Origin: DATKAS01 sp963773315
GTDB lineage: Bacteria; Actinomycetota; Acidimicrobiia; Acidimicrobiales; DATKAS01
Length of the DNA stretch: 64,000 bases
Assembly (NCBI GenBank): GCA_963773315.1
Contig: CAVZAF010000007.1
Span: forward strand, 1 to 64,000
Direction of reading: 5' to 3'
Shown here one piece after another: positions 9,314 to 18,440 of the stretch. Each line of letters starts with the position of its first letter. Within the stretch, counting starts at the first letter, position 1. Position numbers and translations under genes: made by a program. The notes under the pieces were generated by a model. The model saw only the letters and a program-made list of their open reading frames with translations. It was not told the origin of the DNA and ran no database searches.

Positions 9314-9569
9314 GTGATGGACCTCCTGGTGTGTGCGTGGGGAGATGGAGCACGCCTCCCTCTGCAGCGGAGATCCGCCTCAGAACACGTGATCCGCCCG
9401 GCAGGAACCGCCCGGTCTGGAACATCTCGGACCGGCGTTCGACCACTGGGTTTGCAGCGCACCCGTCCTACCTCCCCTTTTCCAGGACGGATGGCCGATT
9501 TGGACGATAGCAAAGGGCCAATCGCCCGAAGGGGAGGTCCACGTTACGGGTTCTTGACGACCGACTCGA
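9314..9569. promoter_or_regulatory. Intergenic region upstream of the dpp operon
   Basis: No gene is seen in these 256 bases. The region must hold the dpp promoter (minus strand). The octamer CACGTGAT occurs at 9311-9318 (over the dppA start) and again at 9386-9393, and GATCCGCC occurs at 9372-9379 and 9391-9398. A 12-base inverted repeat (GCGGA-GA-TCCGC) lies at 9367-9378. These could be operator sites, but no regulator gene is adjacent and I cannot name one. Confidence 0.4.
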
Positions 9570-9588
9570 CGCTGACCGGCGGTCAGCG
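9570..9588 (-). terminator. Putative terminator after tpiA
   Basis: A perfect 8-bp inverted repeat (CGCTGACC/GGTCAGCG) with a 3-base loop begins 7 bases past the tpiA stop on the minus strand. There is no U-tract, which is common for actinobacterial terminators. It separates the glycolytic operon from the dpp promoter region. Confidence 0.6.
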
Positions 9589-9594
9589 TGACGG

Positions 9595-10404
9595 TCAGGC
9601 AGGGCGAAGGCGGTACTGCGCGATCGCGGCGAACTCGTCCGGGTCGAGGCTCGCACCTCCGACAAGTGCCCCGTCGATGTCGGGTTCAGCCATGAGGTCC
9701 GCGATGTTGGCCGCCTTGACCGACCCGCCGTACTGGATCCGGACGTTCGCGGCCGCATCGGCCCCCGCGATCGACGCCAGGTCCGCCCGCAGCGCCCCGC
9801 ACACCGCCTGCGCGTCAGCGGGGGTCGCGGTGCGGCCCGTGCCGATCGCCCAGATCGGCTCGTACGCGACGACCATCGTCGCGATGGCCGCGCGGTCGAC
9901 CCTGGCCAGCCCGGCCCGGAGCTGGCCGAGCACCTTCGACTCGATTTCGCCCGCCTCACGCTCGTCGAGGGTCTCGCCGACGCACATGATCGGAGTCATG
10001 CCGCTCGCGAGCACTGCGCGGACCTTGGCATTGACCTGCTCGTCGGTCTCGCCGAAGAGCTGGCGGCGCTCGGAGTGCCCGACGATCACGTAGCGCACCT
10101 GCAGCTTGGCGAGCATCGCCGCCGAGACCTCGCCCGTGAACGCGCCCTTCTCCTCCCAATGGCAGTGCTGGGCGCCGATGATCAGCGACATGTGGTCGGA
10201 CTCGATGGCGGTCTGCACCGTGCGGATGTCGGTGAACGGGGGGTGCACCGACACGTCGACGGCGTCGTAGTCCGCGCGAGTCAGCTTGTAGTGCAGCTTC
10301 TGCACGGTCTGGAGCGCCTCGAAGTGGTTGAGGTGCATCTTCCAGTTGCCGCTGATCAGCGGCTTGCGCGCCGCTCTCTGATCGCGCACGGCGTCAGTGG
10401 GCAT
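9595..10404 (-). CDS. tpiA: Triosephosphate isomerase
   Basis: Interconverts dihydroxyacetone phosphate and glyceraldehyde 3-phosphate in the cytoplasm. Catalytic elements are visible: Lys in GNWKM (about residue 21), His in VGHSERR, and the acid/base Glu in AYEPIWAIGTG followed by the mobile loop. The phosphate-binding IQYGGSVK and VGGASL motifs close the barrel. The protein is 269 residues. The ATG at 10404 overlaps the end of pgk by 11 bases, so the two genes are probably translationally coupled. It is the last gene of gap-pgk-tpiA, with a hairpin terminator just downstream. Confidence 0.95.
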   Translation of the reverse strand: MPTDAVRDQRAARKPLISGNWKMHLNHFEALQTVQKLHYKLTRADYDAVDVSVHPPFTDIRTVQTAIESDHMSLIIGAQHCHWEEKGAFTGEVSAAMLAKLQVRYVIVGHSERRQLFGETDEQVNAKVRAVLASGMTPIMCVGETLDEREAGEIESKVLGQLRAGLARVDRAAIATMVVAYEPIWAIGTGRTATPADAQAVCGALRADLASIAGADAAANVRIQYGGSVKAANIADLMAEPDIDGALVGGASLDPDEFAAIAQYRLRPA

Positions 10405-11494
10405 TTGGCGCCTCACGCAGCGCAGCGAGACCGGGAAGGTCGCCGAGCTCGAGCAGCTCGAGCGATGCGCCCCCTCCGGTCGATACGTGGTCGACGCGGT
10501 CCGCGAGCCCGAACTGCGCGAGCGCAGCCGCGCTGTCGCCACCGCCGACAACCGTGAAGCCGTGCGCGTCGGCGACCGCGTGCGCGATCGCGAGCGTGCC
10601 GGAGACGAACCGCTCGTCCTCGAACACGCCCATCGGCCCGTTCCAGAAGATGGTGTTCGCATCCGCGATCACGTCCGCGAACTCAGCAGCGCTTCCCGGC
10701 CCGATGTCGTAACCCTTCCATCCGTCTGGAATGCGCGTGCCGTACGTGGCGACCTGGCCGCCGGGCGACAGGGCGACGATGTCGGACGGCAGGTGGATCG
10801 CCTTGCCACCGTCGAGCAGTCGCCGGCAGGTGTCGACTTGATCGGGCTCGAAGAGCGAGTCGCCGATCGACGCGCCACGCGCGGCGAGAAACGTGAAGCA
10901 CATCGCGCCACCGACGACGAGCGAGTCGACGACCCCGAGGAGCGCGTCGATGACTCCGAGCTTGTCGCTCACCTTGGCACCACCGAGCACCGCGACGAAC
11001 GGCCGTCGCGGGTGGTCACGCATGCCGAGGAGCACCTCGACTTCCTTCGCAAGCAGCCGACCTGCCGCGCTGGGCAGCGTCTTCGGCGGGCCGACGATCG
11101 AGGCGTGGGCGCGGTGCGCAGCGCCGAACGCGTCGTCGACGTAGGCGTCGTGGCCGTCGACGAGCCGCTCGACGAATGCGGGATCGTTGCCCTCCTCCCC
11201 CGGGTCGAACCGCAGGTTCTCGAGCAGCTCGACGCCGGGCGCGAGCTCCGCGAGTCGTGCGCGGACGGGCGCCATCGAGTAGCGGTCGTCGGGCTTGCCT
11301 TTCGGCCGGCCGAGGTGGCTGCACGCCGTGACGTGCGCGCCGCGCTCGACGAGCCACTGGATCGTGGGCAGCGCGGCGCGGATGCGGAGGTCGTCGACGA
11401 TCTCGCCATGGTCGAGAGGCACGTTGAAGTCGGCGCGCACGAGCACGCGCTTGCCCGCGACGTCGGGCAAGTCTTCGAGGAGAGGGAGCTTCAA
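10394..11494 (-). CDS. pgk: Phosphoglycerate kinase
   Basis: Transfers phosphate from 1,3-bisphosphoglycerate to ADP. The N-terminal RVLVRADFNVPL, substrate-binding TACSHLGRPKG, hinge-region AVLGGAKVSDKLGVI and C-terminal nucleotide site FWNGPMGVFE and VVGGGDSAAAL are all present. No ATG or GTG fits near the family start. The TTG at 11494 (giving MKLPLLEDLP) lies 13 bases after the gap stop and aligns with other Pgk N-termini, so a TTG start is proposed; no clear ribosome site is visible, which leaves the exact start uncertain. With this start the protein has 366 residues, slightly short of the usual 390-400. Confidence 0.93.
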   Translation of the reverse strand: MKLPLLEDLPDVAGKRVLVRADFNVPLDHGEIVDDLRIRAALPTIQWLVERGAHVTACSHLGRPKGKPDDRYSMAPVRARLAELAPGVELLENLRFDPGEEGNDPAFVERLVDGHDAYVDDAFGAAHRAHASIVGPPKTLPSAAGRLLAKEVEVLLGMRDHPRRPFVAVLGGAKVSDKLGVIDALLGVVDSLVVGGAMCFTFLAARGASIGDSLFEPDQVDTCRRLLDGGKAIHLPSDIVALSPGGQVATYGTRIPDGWKGYDIGPGSAAEFADVIADANTIFWNGPMGVFEDERFVSGTLAIAHAVADAHGFTVVGGGDSAAALAQFGLADRVDHVSTGGGASLELLELGDLPGLAALREAPNAH

Positions 11495-11507
11495 GTCGGT
11501 TGGCGCG

Positions 11508-12518
<1,011 letters not shown>

Positions 12519-12585
12519 GCCGGTCACACTCCCTTGTTCCGAGCCCTTGGTGCACTGCTGCGAGGGGAACGACGTTACTTGTCGA

Positions 12586-13440
12586 TCACTTGTCGATGTC
12601 ACGGTGCACGACCACTGGCTGGTAGCCGTGCTGGCGCAGCCGTCGGGCGACTTCCTCGGCCACGACGACCGAGCGGTGCTGGCCCCCGGTGCAGCCGAAG
12701 GCGAGCGAGAGGTAGCTCTTCCCCTCACGTACATAAGCCGGGAGCAGCAGCGTCAGCAACGCGTCGAGGTGCCCGAGGAACTCGACAGTCGCGTCCTGTT
12801 GCATCACGAACGCCTTGACCTCGAGGTCGAGTCCCGAAAGGGGGCGCAGGTTCTCGTCCCAATAGGGGTTCGGAAGGAAGCGGCAGTCGATCACCGTGTC
12901 GGCGTCGAGGGGCAGCCCGTGCTTGAACCCGAACGACGTGATCGTCGTCTGCATGCCCGGCGCCGGCGCCTCGCCACCGAAGATGCCCATCAAGCGGTCG
13001 CGCAGCTGGTGCACGTTCAGGTCGCCGGTGTCGACGACCACGTCCGCGTCGGCCTTCACCGGTTCGAACAGCAGCCGCTCACGCTCGATCGCCTCGGTCA
13101 GCGAGCCGGTGTCATCTGCGAGCGGGTGACGCCGGCGCGTGCTGCTGTAGCGCCGCACCAGCACGTCGGTCGGCGCGTCGAGGAAGAGGATGCGAACCCG
13201 ATGGCCGCCCGCCTTCAGGTGCACCAGCGCGGGAAGGACATCGCCAGGGTTCGGACCGCGACCGACGACCAGCGCGACCCGCCCGATGGTCGAGCCCGGC
13301 GCGCTGGCGAGGTCGGCGATCGTCGGGATCAGCGTCGCCGGCAGGTTGTCGACGACGAACCACCCGAGATCCTCGAGCGTCACCGCGGCTTGCGAGCGGC
13401 CGGCGCCCGACAACCCGGTCACGACGAGAAACTCACTCAC
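12586..13440 (-). CDS. rapZ: RapZ/YvcJ family nucleotide-binding protein
   Basis: P-loop protein family known in E. coli as the RNase E adapter that controls glucosamine-6-phosphate synthase; its role in actinobacteria is less clear. The P-loop is GLSGAGRS (residues about 9-16) with Arg in place of the usual Walker lysine. It is followed by LEDLGWFVVDNLPATLIP and the C-terminal FGFKHGLPLDAD...DCRFLPNPYW and the FGCTGGQHRSVVVAEEVA motif near the C-terminus. The protein has 284 residues. The GTG start overlaps the upstream methyltransferase stop (GTGA). The uvrC-rapZ neighbourhood is conserved, though here a methyltransferase is inserted between the two. Confidence 0.93.
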   Translation of the reverse strand: MSEFLVVTGLSGAGRSQAAVTLEDLGWFVVDNLPATLIPTIADLASAPGSTIGRVALVVGRGPNPGDVLPALVHLKAGGHRVRILFLDAPTDVLVRRYSSTRRRHPLADDTGSLTEAIERERLLFEPVKADADVVVDTGDLNVHQLRDRLMGIFGGEAPAPGMQTTITSFGFKHGLPLDADTVIDCRFLPNPYWDENLRPLSGLDLEVKAFVMQQDATVEFLGHLDALLTLLLPAYVREGKSYLSLAFGCTGGQHRSVVVAEEVARRLRQHGYQPVVVHRDIDK

Positions 13441-14216
13441 ACTTCGATGGTACCGACGCGTCCTTCGTTCACCGCGTCTTCTCGAGCGCGCAAGAACAAG
13501 AGGCGAGGGATCGTGGCCGCGGCCGCGTACTCCGCGGCGCGGGCGAGGAAGCCGGGCGGCGGCGCGGGCTCGTCCATGCGGCGGACGACGAGGCCCGCGG
13601 CTGCCATTGCGTTCACGTAGCGGCTGAGCGGACGGTGGATGAACGGGATGAAGACGTCCTTCTCGACCTCCTCGATCGTGCGGTCTTCGACGAGGTAGTC
13701 GCCGATGCGCCAGTACTGCTCGGGGGGATCGAGCACCTGGTCGTCGATCCAACCGCTGTTCGGCGTCTGCAGCAGCGGATGGTTGAGGAAGAAGAGGAAG
13801 CGGCCGCCATCCACGAGCACGCGGCCGACCTCGAAGAGCGCGTCGTCGACTGCGTCGATGTGCTCGAACACGAGACAGGCGACCACCGCGTCGAAGCTCG
13901 CATCTGTGAATGGCAGCGACGACGCGCTCGCGCGCCCGTAGACCGGTCCGCCGCCCCGCTCGGCCGCGACGACGACCTGGGCGTCGGTCGGGTCGACGCC
14001 GACGACGAGCGACGCGCCGCCACCCACCGCGAGCCGCGCGACTTGGCCCTCCCCACATCCGACGTCGAGCACCCGTCGCGCACCAGCGAGGTGGGTCGCT
14101 GCGAGCGGGAGGATCTGCTCGGTGTACTCCGGGTCGGCGCCGTCCGTGAAGCCGTCCTGCCACCAGCGAGCGTGGACCTCCCAGAGCTGGTCGCCGTCGT
14201 CGGCGTTCTCGGTCAC
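13437..14216 (-). CDS. Class I SAM-dependent methyltransferase
   Basis: Soluble methyltransferase of unknown substrate, 259 residues. The SAM-binding motif I RVLDVGCGEGQVARL lies at about 42-56, an acidic residue ends strand 2 (VVGVDPTD), and motif IV FDAVVACLVFEHI and the post-motif VLVDGGRFLFFLNHP follow. This is the UbiE/Methyltransf_11 pattern. The GTG start at 14216 overlaps the uvrC stop, and its own stop overlaps the rapZ start, so it is locked into the uvrC-rapZ operon. That place is unusual, and no function in repair or in cell-wall precursor control can be read from the sequence. Confidence 0.85.
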   Translation of the reverse strand: MTENADDGDQLWEVHARWWQDGFTDGADPEYTEQILPLAATHLAGARRVLDVGCGEGQVARLAVGGGASLVVGVDPTDAQVVVAAERGGGPVYGRASASSLPFTDASFDAVVACLVFEHIDAVDDALFEVGRVLVDGGRFLFFLNHPLLQTPNSGWIDDQVLDPPEQYWRIGDYLVEDRTIEEVEKDVFIPFIHRPLSRYVNAMAAAGLVVRRMDEPAPPPGFLARAAEYAAAATIPRLLFLRAREDAVNEGRVGTIEV

Positions 14217-16084
14217 GAGCGGGCGGCCGGCACGTGGATCTTGGCGTAGACGGCATCGGCGACCGTGTCTGGGAGCCACGACAGCGCGCGCAGCGTCTCG
14301 ATCTCGGCGCGCTTGACGCCCTCGACGCCGCCGAGCTCCTTCACGAGGCGCTTGCGGCGGGTGGGGCCGAGCCCGGGGATGTCGTCGAGGACGCTCTTGG
14401 TCATGCGCTTGCCCCGCAGCTCGCGGTGGAAGCCGATCGCGAAGCGATGCGCCTCGTCGCGCAGGCGCTGCAGCAGATACAGCGCCTCGCTTTGTCGTGG
14501 GATCTCGACCGGCTCGCTCTGACCCGGCACATACACCTCTTCGAACCGCTTCGCGAGCGCCGCCACCGGGATCTCGTGCTCGAGACCGAGGTCGTGCACG
14601 ACCCGCTCCGCCACCCCGAGCTGACCCTTGCCTCCATCGACGAGAAGCAGCTGCGGCGGGTACGAGAACCTGCCCGGACGACCCGTCGTGGGGCGGTCGC
14701 GCTCTGCCAGATACGCGGTGAGCCTGCGGGTGAGCACCTCTTCCATCGCGGCGAAGTCGTCGTTGCCGGCGACGCCCTTCACCTTGAACCGCCGGTAGTC
14801 GCTCTTCTTCGGAAGCCCGTCTTCCATCACGACCATCGACCCGACGTAGTCGGTGCCCTGGATGTGGCTCATGTCGTAGCACTCGATCCGCAACGGAGCC
14901 TCGGGCAGGCCGAGATGGTCCTGGAGCTCGTTCAGCGCGCGGGCCCGGCTGTTGTGATCGGAGGCCCGCTTCAAGCGGTGCCGCGTGAACTCCTCCTTCG
15001 CGTTTCGGGTCACGGTCTCTTGCAGCGCGCGCTTGTCGCCACGTTGTGGCACGCGTACCACGACGCGCGACCCGCGCCCCATCGTGAGCCACTCCTCATA
15101 GAGGTCGAGCTGCTCGGGGAGGTTCGGCACGAGCACCTGCTTCGGCACGCCGAGCGCCGGCTCCTCGCCGTAGAGGCCTTCGAGGACGCGCGCGACCAGG
15201 CCCTCGGGCGAGAGGTCTTCCACCTTGTCGACGACGAAGCCCTTGCGCCCGACGACACGGCCGCGCCGCACGTAGAACACCTGCACAGCCGCTTCGAGGT
15301 CGTCGTCGGCGATGCCGACCACGTCGAGGTCTTCGTAGCGGTCGGCGACCATCTGCTGGCGTTCGATCGCCTTGGTGACGCTCGTGAGGCGGTCACGCAG
15401 TCGCGCGGCCCGCTCGAACTCGAGCCCCTCCGCGGCCTCGCGCATGTCGGCCGTCAGGCGCCGCACCGTCGCCTCGGTCTCGCCGTCGAGGAAGCCGACC
15501 AGCTCCTCGACGAGGCGGTCGTAGGCCTCGCTGTCGATCTCGCCGACACACGGGCCGCTGCACTTCTCGATGTGGAAGAGCAGGCATGGCCGACCGAGTC
15601 GCTGGTGGGTGAGCAGCTTGCTGTCGCTGCAGGTCCGGATCGGGAAGGTGCGCAGCAGCATGTCGAGGGTCTCGCGGATCGCGTAGGCGTGCGCGTACGG
15701 CCCGAAGTAGCGCACTCCCTTTCGCTTGCGGCCCCGCATCACCATCGCTCTCGGCCACTCGTCGTCGAGGGTCACCGCGAGGAACGGGTAGCTCTTGTCG
15801 TCACGCAGCCGGATGTTGAAGCGGGGCCGGTGCTGCTTGATGAGGCTGTACTCGAGCATGAGCGCCTCGACCTCGTTGCGCACCTGGATCCACTCGACGG
15901 TCTCGGCAGAGGCGACCATTTGTGCGGTGCGCGGGGCGAGGCCTCGTGGGTCCTGGAAGTAGCTCCCCACACGGCTGCGGAGGGACGCGGCCTTGCCCAC
16001 ATAGATGACTCGCCCCTCGCGATCTTTGAACTGATAAGAGCCGGGAGCGTCGGGGATCGTGCCTGCAAGCGGCCTTTCGACCAT
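14213..16084 (-). CDS. uvrC: Excinuclease ABC subunit C
   Basis: Nuclease subunit of nucleotide-excision repair; makes both incisions around a lesion bound by UvrB. The N-terminal GIY-YIG domain (PGSYQFKDREGRVIYVGKA) performs the 3' cut. A UVR motif that contacts UvrB lies at about 205-240, and the RNase H-like domain for the 5' cut (ECYDMSHIQGTDYVGSMV) is in the second half. Two helix-hairpin-helix motifs end the protein (DDIPGLGPTRRKRLVKELGG). Length is 623 residues, normal for the family. uvrC is divergent from nadA; the shared region 16085-16272 contains the nadA promoter and leader. Confidence 0.96.
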   Translation of the reverse strand: MVERPLAGTIPDAPGSYQFKDREGRVIYVGKAASLRSRVGSYFQDPRGLAPRTAQMVASAETVEWIQVRNEVEALMLEYSLIKQHRPRFNIRLRDDKSYPFLAVTLDDEWPRAMVMRGRKRKGVRYFGPYAHAYAIRETLDMLLRTFPIRTCSDSKLLTHQRLGRPCLLFHIEKCSGPCVGEIDSEAYDRLVEELVGFLDGETEATVRRLTADMREAAEGLEFERAARLRDRLTSVTKAIERQQMVADRYEDLDVVGIADDDLEAAVQVFYVRRGRVVGRKGFVVDKVEDLSPEGLVARVLEGLYGEEPALGVPKQVLVPNLPEQLDLYEEWLTMGRGSRVVVRVPQRGDKRALQETVTRNAKEEFTRHRLKRASDHNSRARALNELQDHLGLPEAPLRIECYDMSHIQGTDYVGSMVVMEDGLPKKSDYRRFKVKGVAGNDDFAAMEEVLTRRLTAYLAERDRPTTGRPGRFSYPPQLLLVDGGKGQLGVAERVVHDLGLEHEIPVAALAKRFEEVYVPGQSEPVEIPRQSEALYLLQRLRDEAHRFAIGFHRELRGKRMTKSVLDDIPGLGPTRRKRLVKELGGVEGVKRAEIETLRALSWLPDTVADAVYAKIHVPAARS

Positions 16085-16119
16085 CGCTCTCAGCCTGCCC
16101 GACTCCGACCCGAACTGCG

Positions 16120-16125
16120 TACACT
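16120..16125 (+). promoter_or_regulatory. Candidate -10 element for nadA (TACACT)
   Basis: TACACT fits TAnnnT. A start about seven bases downstream (16131-16133) would coincide with the first base of the first leader hairpin, which is the main argument for it. No good -35 element is seen at the right distance. Confidence 0.5.
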
Positions 16126-16132
16126 TGGGCTC

Positions 16133-16272
16133 ACGCCGGCCTGGTCTCCGGCGTCATATCGAGCTCTGGGGCCGACATCCCCGTGGAGGGCGACCAGGCT
16201 GTCCCCACCGGCCGACAACCAGAGCCTTTCCCCGAAGGGCCTCAGGGTCCGAAGTGGAGGGACAACCCAGCG
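16133..16272 (+). ncRNA. Structured 5' leader of nadA, candidate cis-regulatory RNA
   Basis: Hairpin A: 16133-16139 pairs with 16148-16154 (7 bp) and encloses loop CCTGGTCT. Hairpin B is a longer stacked stem: 16163-16169 with 16219-16225 (7 bp), 16170-16174 with 16209-16213 (5 bp), and GTGG-A-GG 16183-16189 with CCCCAC 16203-16208. Its one-sided bulges are GACAA (16214-16218) and ACATCCCC (16175-16182). The loop of A (CCTGGTC, 16140-16146) is exactly complementary to the loop of B (GACCAGG, 16192-16198), so a kissing interaction is possible. GTGGAGGG of stem B (16183-16190) recurs at 16254-16261, where it is the ribosome binding site. CCCCAC could therefore pair with either copy, which suggests a translational switch. 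The pairings were found by eye. I do not recognise a known riboswitch class. Confidence 0.6.
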
Positions 16273-17388
16273 ATGTTGCGCATCCAGAGCCCGCTGCCGG
16301 AGGGCTACACCGGTGCCGACCCCGACGACCTCGCACAGCGCATCGGCGCGGCGAAAGCGGTCCTCGGCGATCGACTCTTCATCCTCGGCCACCACTACCA
16401 GCGCGACGAAGTCATGCGTTGGGCCGACGCACGCGGTGACTCGTTTCGGCTCTCGGTGCTCGCGCAGCAGCGTGCCGACGCCGACTTCATCGTGTTCTGT
16501 GGCGTGCACTTCATGGCCGAGTCGGCCGACGTCCTCACCGGCGACCACCAGCAGGTCATCCTCCCGGACTTGAACGCCGGGTGCTCGATGGCCGACATGG
16601 CCGACATCGACTCGGTCGAAGAGGCGTGGGACGCGCTCGGCGACGTCATCGACATCGACGGCCTCGTACCGGTCACGTACATGAACTCGTCGGCCGCGCT
16701 GAAGGCCTTCGTCGGCCGCAAGGGCGGCGCGGTCTGCACGTCGACCAACGCACGTGCCGTGCTCGAGTGGGTGTTCCGGCCCCGGTCCGAAGGCGGCGCG
16801 GGCGGCAGCAAGGTGCTGTTCTTTCCCGACCAACACCTCGGGCGCAACACCGGACTCGCGATGGGCTACGCGCACGACGACATGCGGGTGTGGAACCCGC
16901 ACCTCGAACGAGGTGGGCTCAGCGAGGCCGACTGCAAGGAAGCGACGTTCCTGCTGTGGCGCGGCCACTGCTCGGTGCACCAACGCTTCCGGCCGGAGCA
17001 CATCGATGCGTTCCGCGACGCACATCCGGACGGCATCGTCGTCGCCCACCCCGAGTGCAGCTACGAGGTGTGCGAGAAGGCCGACCAAGTCGGGTCCACC
17101 GACTTCATCATCCGCGCGGTCGAGGCCGCTCCCGAAGGAGCGGTGCTGGGCGTCGCGACCGAGATCCACCTCGTGCAGCGCCTCGACGCCGAGACGCCGG
17201 GAAAGACGATCGTGTCGCTCGACCCGCTGGTGTGCCCGTGCTCGACGATGTTCCGGATCGACGCGGAGCATCTCTGCTGGGTGCTCGAGAACCTCGTCGA
17301 GGGCAGAGTCGTGAACCGAATCACGGTCGACTCGGCGACCGCCGACGATGCGAAGGTCGCGCTCGAGCGGATGCTCGCGATCACGTGA
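16273..17388 (+). CDS. nadA: Quinolinate synthase
   Basis: Condenses iminoaspartate with dihydroxyacetone phosphate to quinolinate, the de novo entry to NAD; uses a [4Fe-4S] cluster. Family motifs: LGHHYQRDEV near the N-terminus, FCGVHFMAESADVL with the first cluster cysteine, PDLNAGCSMADMA, YMNSSAALKAFVG, FFPDQHLGRNTG, then HPECSYEVC and the cysteine motif PLVCPCSTMF near the C-terminus. The start at 16273 (371 residues) is set by GGAGGGA ten bases upstream; an upstream in-frame ATG at 16183 lies inside the structured leader. nadB and nadC are not adjacent, so the gene may be controlled alone through its leader. Confidence 0.95.
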   Translation: MLRIQSPLPEGYTGADPDDLAQRIGAAKAVLGDRLFILGHHYQRDEVMRWADARGDSFRLSVLAQQRADADFIVFCGVHFMAESADVLTGDHQQVILPDLNAGCSMADMADIDSVEEAWDALGDVIDIDGLVPVTYMNSSAALKAFVGRKGGAVCTSTNARAVLEWVFRPRSEGGAGGSKVLFFPDQHLGRNTGLAMGYAHDDMRVWNPHLERGGLSEADCKEATFLLWRGHCSVHQRFRPEHIDAFRDAHPDGIVVAHPECSYEVCEKADQVGSTDFIIRAVEAAPEGAVLGVATEIHLVQRLDAETPGKTIVSLDPLVCPCSTMFRIDAEHLCWVLENLVEGRVVNRITVDSATADDAKVALERMLAIT

Positions 17389-17463
17389 CTCAACCCGATC
17401 GGCGAACGGCCGACGGTACGATTGGGTGCTCGCCGATCCCTCGATGACCGCGGAGGCGTTGCT

Positions 17464-18429
17464 TTGAGTCGCACCGTGCCAACCGACGCACCGATCTTCG
17501 TGGCCGGCCACCGTGGCCTCGTCGGCTCGGCGGTCGTCCGGCGGCTCGAAGGGGCCGGCTACACGAACATCCTCACGGCGAGCCGCGAGCAGCTCGACCT
17601 TCGCGACCAGGCAGCGGTGAACTACTGGTTCCGCGACCATCGGCCGGAGTACGTGTACCTCGTCGCCGGCACCGTCGGCGGCATCCTCGCGAACAGCACG
17701 CGACCGGCCGAGTTCATCTACGACAACATGATGATCCACGCGACCGTGGTGCACGCCAGCTACGTCCACGGTGTGCGCAAGCTGCTGTATCTCGGCAGCT
17801 CGTGCATCTACCCGCGTGACGCCCACCAGCCGATGACCGAAGAGGCGCTGCTCACGCGGTCCGCTCGAGCCCACCAACGAGGCCTACGCGATCGCGAAGA
17901 TCGCGGGCATCAAGCTCTGCCAGTCGTACCGCACGCAGTACGGCGTCGAACTTCATCTCGGCGATGCCGACGAACCTCTACGGGCCCAACGACAACTTCG
18001 ACCTCGAGAGCAGCCACGTGCTGCCGGCACTCATGCGCAAGTTCCACGACGCGAAGGTCTGAGCGATCGCCGAGGTCGTCGAGGTGTGGGGCACGGGTAC
18101 GCCCGAAGCGTGAGCTCCTCCACGTCGACGACCTCGCGGACGCGTGCCTGTTCCTCATGGACCGCTACGAGGGCGCGCAGCACATCAACGTCGGCACCGG
18201 CGTCGATCTGACCATCCGCGAGCTCGCCGAGACGGTGCGCGACGTGGTGTACCCGGAGGCCGAGCTCGTGTTCGACACGTCGAAGCCCGACGGCGCGCCG
18301 CGCAAGCTGCTCGACGTCGGTCGCATCAACGCACTCGGGTGGAAGGCGAAGATCGGCCTGCGCGAGGGCATCGAGTCGACGTACGCGTGGTTCTTGCAGC
18401 ACCACCCCGTCCCCGTGCCCACCGCCTGA
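17464..18429 (+). pseudogene. fcl: GDP-L-fucose synthase, frameshifted (three +1 shifts and one in-frame TGA)
   Basis: Epimerase/reductase that makes GDP-L-fucose for surface polysaccharides. The Rossmann motif GHRGLVGSAVVRRL, LVAGTVGGILAN and LLYLGSSCIYPRDAHQP are in the first frame. The active-site segment NEAYAIAKIAGI, then PTNLYGPNDNFDLESSHVLPALMRKF, lies in other frames, and the HVDDLADACLFLM tail returns to the first frame. Apparent single-base insertions lie near 17856, 17948 and 18105, and a TGA at 18060-18062 interrupts the middle frame. Corrected length would be about 320 residues, normal for the family. Start: TTG at 17464 with GGAGG seven bases upstream. The strong residual similarity suggests sequencing error or very recent decay. 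Confidence 0.85.
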
Positions 18430-18440
18430 CCTAGGACGTC

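Noticed and set aside
7751..10093. 780-codon open frame antisense to dppA and tpiA
   Set aside because: Shadow frame; crosses the dpp promoter region and a terminator and shows no recognisable domain.
16090..17877. Long open frame antisense to nadA and fcl
   Set aside because: Shadow of nadA; no motif, and it would span the nadA promoter and leader.
18060..18062. In-frame TGA as a selenocysteine codon in fcl
   Set aside because: The family has no selenocysteine, the gene also has three frameshifts, and no SECIS-like hairpin was noted next to it.
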